Assembly: GCF_001429545.1 (NCBI RefSeq)
Contig: NZ_LMSP01000047.1
Span: 73,542 to 108,989 of the forward strand
Reading direction: 5' to 3'
DNA: 35,448 nt
DNA from: Paenibacillus sp. Soil787
GTDB lineage: Bacteria > Bacillota > Bacilli > Paenibacillales > NBRC-103111
Shown: in pieces, positions 23,684 through 32,220 of the stretch
How positions within the stretch are numbered: position 1 is the stretch's first letter
Layout of the letters: every line of letters begins with the position of its first letter
The notes under the pieces: generated by a model
Databases searched by the model: none
Told to the model about the DNA's origin: nothing
What the model saw: only the letters and a program-made list of their open reading frames with translations
Program-made: the position numbers and the translations under genes

Positions 23684-25072
23684 TTAGAAAAACTTCACCA
23701 ACTGATCCTTGATCTCATTGTTCGTACCACTAACGACCGTTTGGAACTGCGGCTTGTCAAACAGTGCTTGAATTTGCTGCGGATACGTCTGCTCAATGCT
23801 GCGCAAACGGATCGACTCATCGAATTTAGCCGGATGAGCGGTCGAAAGGGCAACTGTTACTTCACCGTCTACGGCTAACTTGTCAGCAGCAGCTACCCCG
23901 CAAGCTGTGTGCGGATCAAGCAAATACGCGTATTTCTCATAGTACTCGCTGATTGTATCCAGGCACTCTTCGTTCTGAACGCCATAGGCAGCAAAGTCAG
24001 CTTGCACGGCTTGCAGCTTGTCAGCAGGGATAACAACACGGCCTTCGGCCTTGAACTGATCCATGATCGCCGAGACAGCTTGCGCGTCTTCGCCATAGAG
24101 GTAGAACAAGTAGCGCTCGAAGTTGCTAGCCACTTGAATGTCCATGGAAGGACTGTATGTTCCGCGGAACGCACCTGGTTGGTAGACACCATCTTGTACG
24201 AAACGCTCAAGAATATTGTTTTCGTTCGTAGCGAGAATGAGCTTATGGATGGGAAGACCCATTTTTTGTGCCAAGTAGCCAGCAAAGATATCGCCGAAGT
24301 TGCCAGTCGGCACACTGAAATTGACCTTCTCAGCCTGATTATTGTTCGCTAATTGGAAGTAAGCATAGAAGTAATACACCGTTTGCGCCAAGATGCGGGC
24401 AATGTTGATGGAGTTAATCGCTCGCAAATGGTAGCGGTGCTTGAACTCGACGTCGGCGAATAGCTCCTTGATAATACGCTGACAGTCGTCGAAAGTGCCT
24501 TCAACGGAAAGGTTCAGCACATTCTCATCATCAACTGTGGTCATTTGCAGCTCTTGAACCTTGCTGACCTTCCCGTGAGGGTGAAGAATACAGATCCGGA
24601 TACCTTCTTTGCCGCGCACACCTTCGATTGCGGAAGCCCCAGTATCCCCAGAAGTGGCTCCAAGAATATGGATAATCGAATTCGTTTTGCGAGAAACGTA
24701 CGAGTAGAGATTGCCCAAGAACTGCAGAGCGATGTCTTTGAAAGCAAAAGTAGGTCCGTGGAACAATTCCAGCACATACGTACCGTCGTTCAGACGCTTG
24801 ACTGGTGTCACTGCATCATCCCGGAAGGTTGCGTAGCTAGCGTCAACCAGCTGCTTCAGCTCATTGCGCGGGATTTCGTTATTCACATATAGCGAGAAGA
24901 TTTCAAGAGCCAACTCCGAGTAGGAGAGCTTTTGCCACTTCTGTAGCGTGTCTGCCGATAATTGCGGGATATGCTTAGGAACAAGTAAACCGCCGTCGTC
25001 TGCCAATCCCATCAAGATGGCATCGATGAAGCCGATGGGTTTTACTTTTCCGCGAGTGCTAATGTATTCCAT
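23684..25072 (-). CDS. thrC: Threonine synthase
   Basis: This pyridoxal-phosphate enzyme (462 aa) converts O-phosphohomoserine to threonine. The N-terminal block STRGKV and DGGLLVPKHIPQLS are typical of the long, E. coli/yeast-like class rather than the short Bacillus subtilis type. PLP-binding Lys about 112 is in GPTFAFKDIALQFLG; the phosphate loop is ATSGDTGASAIEG; SVPTGNFGDIFAGYLAQKMGLP follows. The ATG has AAGGGG upstream. No hom or thrB gene is adjacent. No T-box leader can fit in the short upstream gap. Confidence 0.94.
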   Translation of the reverse strand: MEYISTRGKVKPIGFIDAILMGLADDGGLLVPKHIPQLSADTLQKWQKLSYSELALEIFSLYVNNEIPRNELKQLVDASYATFRDDAVTPVKRLNDGTYVLELFHGPTFAFKDIALQFLGNLYSYVSRKTNSIIHILGATSGDTGASAIEGVRGKEGIRICILHPHGKVSKVQELQMTTVDDENVLNLSVEGTFDDCQRIIKELFADVEFKHRYHLRAINSINIARILAQTVYYFYAYFQLANNNQAEKVNFSVPTGNFGDIFAGYLAQKMGLPIHKLILATNENNILERFVQDGVYQPGAFRGTYSPSMDIQVASNFERYLFYLYGEDAQAVSAIMDQFKAEGRVVIPADKLQAVQADFAAYGVQNEECLDTISEYYEKYAYLLDPHTACGVAAADKLAVDGEVTVALSTAHPAKFDESIRLRSIEQTYPQQIQALFDKPQFQTVVSGTNNEIKDQLVKFF

Positions 25073-25153
25073 ATGAGTCCCCTTACGATTGAATTTTCAG
25101 TTATTGTATCAAAAAACAGACCATTTGGACAGTGTAGATCCTTTACAAATGAG

Positions 25154-25183
25154 CAAAAAACCCTCCAAAGCTGGAAGGTTTCT
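25154..25183 (-). terminator. Intrinsic terminator, leftward
   Basis: AACC-CTCC and GGAAGGTT arms around AAAGCT, with TTTTTT after the stem on the minus strand. It directly follows the short reading frame at 25206-25346 and would also end the repeat-protein gene. Confidence 0.75.
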
Positions 25184-25205
25184 TTGATATTTTAAAAGAA
25201 ATAAC

Positions 25206-25346
25206 CTATTCTTGTTTAGCGTCTACAACGATTTTCCATGCATTGCCGATAGGAGGAAGGCTTTCGTCAATGGGAAGGCGGTAGGGAATGAGATTAAGGG
25301 CCGTTAACAGGAAACTGGGTTTTTCGTGAGGGTGTGGAATTAATCG
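25206..25346 (-). pseudogene. Short startless reading frame, possible gene remnant
   Basis: A 46-codon frame with no ATG runs from the end of the repeat-protein gene, in another frame, to a TAG at 25206, 23 bp before a terminator. The peptide has protein-like composition (FLLTALNLIPYRLPIDESLP, then GNAWKIVVDAKQE). It may be the C-terminal remnant of a lost gene whose terminator is still present, or a small protein with a non-standard start. I do not recognise the family. Confidence 0.35.
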
Positions 25347-27028
25347 TTAATGCTCAGCAGTTGACTGACACCTGATGCATAATCTTTTTTGAATGCGGCA
25401 GCGTCATCTTCGCTGACACTTCCAGCAATCACGAAGGCATTCATATTCTCATTCGCTTGAGCTAACAATTTATAGAGCAAGGAATCGGAATCGGTTTGTG
25501 CCGCTTGTGCCAAACTCTGACCTTGTGCTAAACGCTTCGTCAAATCAGCAACCTCGACATTCGAAACGGTAGCGACATCATTAATAATACGGTCCAAGCG
25601 TTCTGCCAAGTAGCTTTTCACATCTATCGGGACCTTATAGCCTCGTGTACCGATGGCGTCATTCAGCAATGTATAAGCGTCTTGTTTCGTTGCCTCTTTA
25701 TCACTGGCATTCAACCAGCCATTTTGAACCGCTTGGCTCAAATAGTTATCAACTCTAGATTGCAGAACCCCAAGCAGCTCGCCGTCCGCGAGGTTTGTTG
25801 CTTCTACCAGCGTTTTTCCGGAACCTAACGCGGCTTCCAGGTCACCTACAGAAGAACCGATGTACCCGGCGCTATCGCTGATGATGGAGCGTATACTTTC
25901 AGCAGCGATTCCTTTGTTGCTGCTGCCGACAATACTCTGTCCGTATCCATTTTGTGTGATAGCGTCGGCTAGTTGTTTGGCAGCACTTTGCTCGAGCTGG
26001 CTCGCCAATTTAGCAGATATATTGCCGGCTTGCCATTCGGTTTCAAACCCTTGGTTTATGTTGCTCGTTAATTGGGAGAGCAAGTCGTCATAGGCCAGAC
26101 CCGACGCTGAAACCAAATTTTGTCCTGAGCTCAAAGCGCTGACCACATCACTATAATCTTTATTTGCGAAGATAGCTGTTCCTTGAATGGTCCAATCCAT
26201 TTTATCGGCGAGAACAGATTGCCCGTATTTTTCCATCCAGCTCGTTGTTGTTATATCATAGCCTTTCTCCCTGACAATCTGCCCCACAGCCGCAGCTCCG
26301 GTTTGCTCGGCTTTATCGAGAAGATCGGCTTGGAGCCCGCCGGTTGTTACAGCCGCCTGCAAGTCACTATTCAGCAAGGCTGTTAAGGAATCCGTTAATG
26401 TACCAGCGTCAATTCCGGTAGCTTCGGCTAAGCTCTGACCATTGCGAAGGGCAGCTCTTAGCTCAGAGGAGTTCATGTCTGTTGCAATACTTGCTGTATC
26501 GGAGATGATGTTCTGTAGGCGATGATGAATAATAGCAGCTCCATCGTTATGTATAGACGTTGTAGTATAGTCCGTTTTTTTCCAACTGCCGGAAATAAGA
26601 TCATTAATCTGAGAAGTGAACAGCTGTTGAAGTTGTGTGGATTCTTTCTGCGAAAGGTCGCCTGTTCTAACCTGATAAGCGAGATCCTGTAAGAAGAAAT
26701 CGGTGAGCTTAGCAGCCAGATCGGACTGTCCCAGCCCGGAAGCGGCTACTAGGCTTTGATTATTTGCAATTGCGTTAAGAACATCGCTACTATCTTTATC
26801 TGCTGCTGCGGCGGTATACTGGTCTAGTTTGCTCAGCCACTTGTTTAATACCAAGGTAGGATAATCTACAGGTATTGATGCAGCCTCGTCTGAAGTTGCT
26901 ACCTCTGGAGTCTGACTGTCAGGCGTAAGAGCATCACTCGCGTACGCTGAATGTACCGGTAATATAAGGCCGCTAGTCGAGGTGGCTAATACAGCTACCC
27001 CCATTAATACTACGAAATGTTTTTTCAT
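25340..27028 (-). CDS. Secreted protein with five tandem ~100-residue repeats
   Basis: The start is ATG 27028 (MKKHF), 12 codon bases inside a frame opening at 27040; GGAAGG lies upstream. A signal peptide (cleavage after SAYA) is followed by five repeats whose best marker is L-x-x-A-L-x-x-G-Q-S-L-x-x-A-x-G: QSL near residue 95, QSL 202, QNL 307, KTL 409 and QSL 508 (numbered from 27040). Spacing falls steadily: 107, 105, 102, 99. Each repeat then has two or three amphipathic helices with V..G.L. There is no cell-wall anchor, Cys or catalytic motif. The GqSL pattern resembles short helical modules in many secreted Paenibacillus proteins. Function unknown. Confidence 0.8.
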   Translation of the reverse strand: MKKHFVVLMGVAVLATSTSGLILPVHSAYASDALTPDSQTPEVATSDEAASIPVDYPTLVLNKWLSKLDQYTAAAADKDSSDVLNAIANNQSLVAASGLGQSDLAAKLTDFFLQDLAYQVRTGDLSQKESTQLQQLFTSQINDLISGSWKKTDYTTTSIHNDGAAIIHHRLQNIISDTASIATDMNSSELRAALRNGQSLAEATGIDAGTLTDSLTALLNSDLQAAVTTGGLQADLLDKAEQTGAAAVGQIVREKGYDITTTSWMEKYGQSVLADKMDWTIQGTAIFANKDYSDVVSALSSGQNLVSASGLAYDDLLSQLTSNINQGFETEWQAGNISAKLASQLEQSAAKQLADAITQNGYGQSIVGSSNKGIAAESIRSIISDSAGYIGSSVGDLEAALGSGKTLVEATNLADGELLGVLQSRVDNYLSQAVQNGWLNASDKEATKQDAYTLLNDAIGTRGYKVPIDVKSYLAERLDRIINDVATVSNVEVADLTKRLAQGQSLAQAAQTDSDSLLYKLLAQANENMNAFVIAGSVSEDDAAAFKKDYASGVSQLLSIND

Positions 27029-27306
27029 AAAATAAGCCATCCTTCCGATATGAATTTTCCAGTTTTTTCTTCTGGTTTCTACAATTTGAAGTATAGAATT
27101 CCCACCTGAAACTGAAATGAAGGAACACTGAAAATCAGCTTATTTTCCGCTGAATTATTTCTGAGTAAATGCTGAGGAATGGCTGAATGTGAATTCAACC
27201 CTAAACGAGCGGGAAGTTTCATTTTAATTTATTTTGGCGTAGACTTGATCATGGGTAATCTATAGAATCAATATGTGCACACTAAAAATGGAAAGGGGTG
27301 GAAATC

Positions 27307-29049
27307 TTGTCTTTTGTAATGAAATTGCGGTGGTTTTTCAAAGAAAGATGGAAATACTACGTGCTTGCTATCAGCTTAATGATTTGTGTGAATTTATTGG
27401 CGACAATTCCGCCTAAAATGATAGGGAATACAATCGATCAGATTGGCAGCGGGAAATTAACAGCATCTAGTCTAAGTCAGACTGTCCTTCTGCTTGTAGG
27501 CTTGTCTCTCCTATTATATGTAATTACTTATGTTTGGATCACGACCCTATTCGGCAATTCGGCACTCGTTGAGAAAGTACTCAGAGGGCGTTTACTGGCT
27601 CATCTGACGAAAATGACACCTGCTTTCTTCCAACGCAACAGCACGGGTCAGTTAATGGCATTAGCCACGAATGACGTGCTCGCTATTGGCCAGACCGCTG
27701 GTTACGGCGTTATGACACTCGTTCACACGTTGGTCGGGGCATCCGTCGTCATTATTACGATGATCTCCCTAATTAGCTTCAAATTAATGATTGCGGCGCT
27801 GATTCCTCTGCCTTTTCTAGCCTTAGTGATTAGTAAGCTGGGTCAAAAAGTGAGAGTTCGCTTCCTTGCTGCGCAGGCCTCTTTTGGCCAAATGAATGAT
27901 CACGCACTCGAGTCCATCTCCGGCATTCGTGTGATTCGTTCTTATGTTCAGGAAGATCATGATCTCGTCGCCTTCGATAAAGTGACATCAGAAGTGATGA
28001 ACAAGAATAGACGCGTGTCCATGTTGAATGCGCTTTTTCAGCCGCTTACCTCATTAATTGTAGGTCTAAGTTACTCGATAGGTATTGGCTATGGCTCTTA
28101 TATGGTCTTTCATAATGAGATTACGCTGGGTCAGCTGATTTCATTTAATATTTACCTAGGTATGCTGATCTGGCCGATGATTTCTTTCGGCGAGTTCATT
28201 AATGTCCTGCAGCGCGGAAGTGCCTCGGCTGATCGTCTGGATACAGCACTGACGCAGAAAGCAGATATTGTGGATGTCGATGCACCGATTGCAGTGAGTG
28301 TACCGGAACGTATCGAGATGAAAGAGTTAACCTTTACGTATCCGACAGCAAATCATCCAAGTCTCGTTAACGTTTCTTTCCAATTAGAAAGAGGGCAGAC
28401 GCTAGGAATTGTAGGCCGGACGGGTAGCGGCAAAAGCACGCTGCTGAAGCAGCTGCTGCGGCAATTCCCGATTGAACCAGGCAAGCTGCTGGTTGCAGGC
28501 GTGTCGATTGAGAGAATCGCCTTAGATCAGGTGAAGCGTTGGGTTGCTTACGTTCCGCAGGAGCATCTGCTGCTGTCCAAATCCATTCGCGACAATGTCG
28601 CGCTGGGTAAGCACGGTGCATCGCCGGAAGAGATCGCACGGGCTATTGAGATGGCCTCTTTTACCCAGGATATCGAGCAAATGCCGGAAGGCCTAGCGAC
28701 AATTGTCGGTGAAAATGGCGTCATGCTGTCCGGTGGACAGAAGCAGCGTTTGGCGATTGCTCGAGCCCTTCTGATCGACTCGGAAATCTTGCTGCTCGAT
28801 GACTCGTTATCCGCTGTCGATGCGCGGACGGAAAGCCGTATTCTCCAGCATATCCGCAAGGAACGCGCGGGCAGAACGACATTGATCAGCACGCACCGAC
28901 TCTCGGCTGTGAGCCACGCGAATTGGATCCTCGTCCTAGATGAGGGGCGAATCGTCGAAGAGGGTACCCATGAAGAGCTGATGCTGTTCGGCGGCTGGTA
29001 CCGTGAGCAGTGGGAACGTCAACAAATGGAAGCGAGTCTGGAAGAATGA
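27307..29049 (+). CDS. ABC exporter half-transporter, BmrC/YheI-like (degenerate site subunit)
   Basis: A six-helix membrane domain (about 1-320) is fused to an ATPase domain: Walker A GRTGSGKS, signature LSGGQ, and Walker B ILLLDD. The catalytic Glu is replaced by Asp (DD, residue about 499), as in B. subtilis BmrC. It should pair with the next gene product as a heterodimeric multidrug exporter. The TTG at 27307 is chosen because AAAGGGGTGG fits it; GTG 27298 and ATG 27319 are alternatives. I looked in the 260 bp upstream for a BmrB-like leader peptide and saw none. Confidence 0.88.
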   Translation: MSFVMKLRWFFKERWKYYVLAISLMICVNLLATIPPKMIGNTIDQIGSGKLTASSLSQTVLLLVGLSLLLYVITYVWITTLFGNSALVEKVLRGRLLAHLTKMTPAFFQRNSTGQLMALATNDVLAIGQTAGYGVMTLVHTLVGASVVIITMISLISFKLMIAALIPLPFLALVISKLGQKVRVRFLAAQASFGQMNDHALESISGIRVIRSYVQEDHDLVAFDKVTSEVMNKNRRVSMLNALFQPLTSLIVGLSYSIGIGYGSYMVFHNEITLGQLISFNIYLGMLIWPMISFGEFINVLQRGSASADRLDTALTQKADIVDVDAPIAVSVPERIEMKELTFTYPTANHPSLVNVSFQLERGQTLGIVGRTGSGKSTLLKQLLRQFPIEPGKLLVAGVSIERIALDQVKRWVAYVPQEHLLLSKSIRDNVALGKHGASPEEIARAIEMASFTQDIEQMPEGLATIVGENGVMLSGGQKQRLAIARALLIDSEILLLDDSLSAVDARTESRILQHIRKERAGRTTLISTHRLSAVSHANWILVLDEGRIVEEGTHEELMLFGGWYREQWERQQMEASLEE

Positions 29050-29075
29050 CAAACAGAAGAAGGGAGGACGACACA

Positions 29076-30824
29076 ATGCAGAAACCGTCCACGACGAGAA
29101 GGCTGATTTCGTATGCACTCGTCTATAAGTTCAGGATTCTCGGCGCGCTGCTCATTCTTTGCTGCGCAGTAGGCGCCGAGCTGGGCGGACCTTATATAAC
29201 CAAAACCATTATCGACCAGCATTTGTCTACAGACACACGTGCGATGGCGCCTGTTCTTAAGCTGCTTGGTCTATACATGGGCTTGCTCCTCATAGCAAGC
29301 ATTTGTAATTTCTCGCAAGCCTATTTGCTCCAATCTACGGCTCTGCAGATTATTAAAAACATGCGCATGGACTTAATGCAGCACATTCAGCGTATTTCGC
29401 TGCGCTATTTTGATAATACGCCGATCGGGCAGGTTGTATCCCGAATTGCCAACGATACCGAGGCTATCCGCGACTTATTCATGAGCTTCATGGCAACATT
29501 CGTCGTAAGCATGATGCAGCTAACTGGTATCTTCGTAGCTTTATTCATACTGGATTGGCATTTGGCTCTTTTTTGTTTGGTGCTGCCGCCTATCTTTGCG
29601 TTAATTATGGTCGTTCACTTAAAATATTCGAAAATCTTCATCACCATTATGCGTGCTCGGCTGAGTGATATGAACGCGATGATTAATGAATCGATCGTGG
29701 TTATGCCTATTATTCAAGCTTTTCGCCGAGAGAAAGTGACGCTTGAGGAATTTGAAGTCCTGAACAAGGATCGCTATGTGAATCAGCTTAAGCAGTTCCG
29801 CATTTTTTCATTATCCTCTCGTAATATTGTGGGGACCATCGGCAGCTTGGTGACGGCTATGGTTATTTGGTATTTTGGCCGGGAATCGTTGACAACAGTG
29901 ATTTCATTCGGGGTGTTTTACGCTTTCATCGATTATCTGGGGCGGATCTTTCAGCCGATTATCGGGATCTTCGATCAGTTGACGAATGCGCAGAGAGCCT
30001 TTGTTTCCGCGGATAAGGTGTTCACCATCTTAGACATGGAAGGACAAGAAGTAGAGAAGACGGATAAAGTCAGCCGCCCGGAAGGCGTTGTGAAGTTCGA
30101 GGACGTAACCTTTGCTTATAAAGCTGGGGAAAACGTACTGAAGCATATTTCGTTCGAAGCTCGTAAAGGGGAAACCGTAGCCTTGGTCGGTCATACAGGC
30201 TCAGGCAAAAGCTCGATCATGAACCTGCTGCTCGGTTTTTACGAGCCGGATGAAGGCAGCATCACGATTGATGGACGCGACATCCGGGGGATGTCCAAGC
30301 AAGCGCTGCGCAAGCATATGGGCATTGTTTTGCAGGACCCGTTCTTGTTTGCCGGAGATATCAAATTCAATGTGAGCCTCTATAATGAGGAGATTTCGCT
30401 GGAACGCGTGAAAAATGCGCTTAGTGATGTAGGCGCGGCCTCCTTCATCGAGCAGCTTCCTAACGGCTACGATGAACAGGTTGTAGAGCGGGGAAGTACG
30501 CTGTCTTCCGGCCAGAGACAGCTGATTTCGTTCGCACGAGCGTTGGCCTTCGACCCGTCGATTCTTATCTTGGATGAAGCGACAGCCAGCATCGACAGTG
30601 AGACGGAAGGGCTGATCCAGCGAGCGCTGAAAGTGGTCAGCGAAGGGCGAACGACCTTAGTCATCGCGCACAGGCTATCTACGATTCGCGATGCGGATCA
30701 GATTCTCGTGCTGCACCGCGGCGAGATTGCCGAGCGCGGCAATCATGAGACGCTGATGGCGCTGGGTGGCCGATACGCGAAGATGTATCAGCTGCAGAAA
30801 GGCGAGTCAGCTGTTGTGGGTTGA
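29076..30824 (+). CDS. ABC exporter half-transporter, BmrD/YheH-like (catalytic subunit)
   Basis: This 582-aa partner has a six-helix membrane domain and an ATPase domain with Walker A GHTGSGKSS, the altered signature LSSGQ and canonical Walker B ILILDE with catalytic Glu. The previous protein has LSGGQ but Asp for Glu, so one composite site combines consensus Walker B with consensus signature and the other is degenerate. That is the arrangement of asymmetric exporters such as BmrCD. The start at 29076 has AGGGAGG upstream; the frame extends back to 29010 within the previous gene. A terminator follows. Confidence 0.9.
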   Translation: MQKPSTTRRLISYALVYKFRILGALLILCCAVGAELGGPYITKTIIDQHLSTDTRAMAPVLKLLGLYMGLLLIASICNFSQAYLLQSTALQIIKNMRMDLMQHIQRISLRYFDNTPIGQVVSRIANDTEAIRDLFMSFMATFVVSMMQLTGIFVALFILDWHLALFCLVLPPIFALIMVVHLKYSKIFITIMRARLSDMNAMINESIVVMPIIQAFRREKVTLEEFEVLNKDRYVNQLKQFRIFSLSSRNIVGTIGSLVTAMVIWYFGRESLTTVISFGVFYAFIDYLGRIFQPIIGIFDQLTNAQRAFVSADKVFTILDMEGQEVEKTDKVSRPEGVVKFEDVTFAYKAGENVLKHISFEARKGETVALVGHTGSGKSSIMNLLLGFYEPDEGSITIDGRDIRGMSKQALRKHMGIVLQDPFLFAGDIKFNVSLYNEEISLERVKNALSDVGAASFIEQLPNGYDEQVVERGSTLSSGQRQLISFARALAFDPSILILDEATASIDSETEGLIQRALKVVSEGRTTLVIAHRLSTIRDADQILVLHRGEIAERGNHETLMALGGRYAKMYQLQKGESAVVG

Positions 30825-30870
30825 CCTAGACGTATAAAGCCTAGGCCCTAATTGAAGCTAAGGTCGTGTT

Positions 30871-30914
30871 GCAAAAAGGATAAGCCTTTTCCGAAAGGGA
30901 AGGGCTTCTTTTTG
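30871..30914 (+). terminator. Terminator of the ABC exporter operon
   Basis: AAGCC-TTTTCC, loop GAAA, GGGAAGGGCTT followed by CTTTTT. The outer bases GCAAAAAGGA and CTTTTTGC extend the pairing. Confidence 0.85.
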
Positions 30915-30954
30915 CCATTTTTCCGAGATCGTTCATTTGGGTTGGCTATAAGAT

Positions 30955-31137
30955 GATGCAAAAAGTGCATGTATTTTCCGGGGTTAGAACATATTTAATA
31001 AGAGAAGCTGCAAAAAGTGCAGCAAAAAGAACGCTTTTTAACCAGATCGACTTGTTTTGGATAGATTAGCTGTAGTTTTTGCAGCAAAACCTGATGCGCA
31101 CGTTCATTTGAGCCAAATTTGCTGTACTAAATGCATC
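30955..31137. repeat. Four-dyad element with changed half-sites, copy E
   Basis: Dyads of 17 bp start at 30955 (GATGCA-N5-TGCATG), 31007 (GCTGCA-N5-TGCAGC, perfect), 31069 (GCTGTA-N5-TGCAGC) and 31121 (GCTGTA-N5-TGCATC). The spacings are 52, 62 and 52, exactly those of copies A and G, although the half-sites are GMTGYA instead of GTTGYA. The flank AAATTTGGCTC beside dyad 4 recalls the AATTTAGCCC of copy A. Confidence 0.8.
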
Positions 31138-31159
31138 AACTTGTTCATATACCTCCCCC

Positions 31160-31379
31160 TTTCCCCACTCCTCAACAATTTTAACGCTACAAAACATCGC
31201 TAACTCACCAGCTAACTAGTCAACTCTCACTTTAGTGATGTAAATCATCGCTAAAGTCGCCGGATGTCCCTTTTCCCCACTCCTCAACAACTTTAACGCT
31301 ACAAAACATCGCTAACTCACTAGCTAACTAGTCAACTCTCACTTTAGTGATGTAAATCATCGCTGTCGCCGGATGTCCT
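31160..31379. repeat. 112-bp tandem duplication holding four dyads, copy F
   Basis: 31160-31271 is repeated almost exactly at 31272-31379, with a 3-bp loss and two substitutions. Each copy has two dyads: CGCTAC-N5-ATCGCT (31185-31201; 31297-31313) and GTGATG-N5-CATCGC (31235-31251; 31347-31363). Centre spacings are 50, 62 and 50, near those of the other four-dyad elements, but the order is ABAB. It begins about 50 bp after copy E. No gene lies between 30825 and 31690. Confidence 0.8.
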
Positions 31380-31555
31380 CTTTATCGAGTCCAACAAAAA
31401 TAGAATCCATCAAATTATACCACCTTAATACGACACGCTTAGCCAAATAAGGCTTACTCACCAACTTTTCTTTCTATCTCGGACTAATTAAGAGGATACA
31501 ATCGCACTTTATGCAGCATGATAAAAAGGGGAGCACATTATTTTAAAAATAGCCA

Positions 31556-31596
31556 TTGACATCTTTCTCAATTTGCGGTATCTTTAAATCAAGATA
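31556..31596 (+). promoter_or_regulatory. mhqR promoter with overlapping MhqR-type operator
   Basis: TTGACA (31556-31561), exactly 17 bp and TATCTT (31579-31584) form a sigma-A promoter. The operator TATCT-N8-AGATA (31579-31596) overlaps the -10 and start site and fits the published B. subtilis MhqR pattern ATCT-N8-AGAT. This is the geometry of autorepression. Confidence 0.75.
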
Positions 31597-31691
31597 TTAC
31601 AAATTAAGATTTCACAGCGCTTCATGGCAAGCCACAGCGAATAACAATGATCACATCACAGCAAAAAAATAAAAGAAATGAGGTGAACCAA

Positions 31692-32135
31692 ATGAGTGAA
31701 CAGAGAAATGATTCATTAGATCTCTATATTGCACTTTCCAGAGCAAGTGAATGGGTCAATGCCCATGGGGATCGCGATATTCGGAATCATGGTTTGAATC
31801 GAACGGAATTCGGAGTTCTTGAGCTGCTTTATCATAAAGGCGCGCAGCCGATTCAACAGATTGGCGGCAAGGTGCTTATGAGCAGCGGGAACATTACCTA
31901 TGTTGTAGATAAGTTAGAGAAGAAAGAGTACGTAAAGCGAAAGACATCAACCGAAGACCGCAGGCTCATTTTTGCGGAAATTACGGATAAAGGGAAGCAA
32001 TTTATTGAAGAGGTATTTCCTAAGCATACCGAGGTCATTGAGAAAGCGGTGGCTGGACTTACGGCAGAAGAGAAGAAGATAGCTAGTCAATTGTTGAAGA
32101 AGCTTGGTAAGTTTGCTCAGGATGGTTTTAAGTAG
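31692..32135 (+). CDS. mhqR: MarR-family regulator, MhqR-like
   Basis: The 147-aa winged-helix protein has the MarR fold: LNRTEFGVLELLYHKGAQPIQQIG, then recognition helix and wing GNITYVVDKLEKKEYVKRKTSTEDRRLIFAEITDKG. In B. subtilis MhqR represses quinone- and electrophile-detoxifying genes and is released by methylhydroquinone or catechol. The downstream genes match that regulon, and matching operators lie before both this gene and the next. The frame opens at 31647, but GAGGTGA fits the ATG at 31692. There is no conspicuous Cys, as for MhqR, which does not sense through a conserved Cys. Confidence 0.85.
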   Translation: MSEQRNDSLDLYIALSRASEWVNAHGDRDIRNHGLNRTEFGVLELLYHKGAQPIQQIGGKVLMSSGNITYVVDKLEKKEYVKRKTSTEDRRLIFAEITDKGKQFIEEVFPKHTEVIEKAVAGLTAEEKKIASQLLKKLGKFAQDGFK

Positions 32136-32156
32136 TTTGCCCTCCCATAAGAGGTG

Positions 32157-32198
32157 TTAACTGCTTAACCTTTTAACCAATATCTTAAAATAGAGATT
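32157..32198 (+). promoter_or_regulatory. Second MhqR-type operator and promoter
   Basis: TATCT-N8-AGATT (32181-32198) repeats the operator upstream of mhqR with the same 8-bp spacer. TTAACT (32157-32162) 18 bp before TATCTT could be the -35, giving the same overlap of operator and -10. Confidence 0.65.
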
Positions 32199-32220
32199 CT
32201 TAAAATGGAGGAGAATGAAT

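Noticed and set aside
25073..25153. T-box or threonine attenuator before thrC
   Set aside because: Only about 80 bp separate thrC from the next terminator, and no T-box sequence or antiterminator pair is visible.
27041..27306. BmrB-like leader peptide upstream of the ABC exporter
   Set aside because: No short frame with a ribosome site and a following terminator/antiterminator was found; the only nearby ATG frame stops after five codons.
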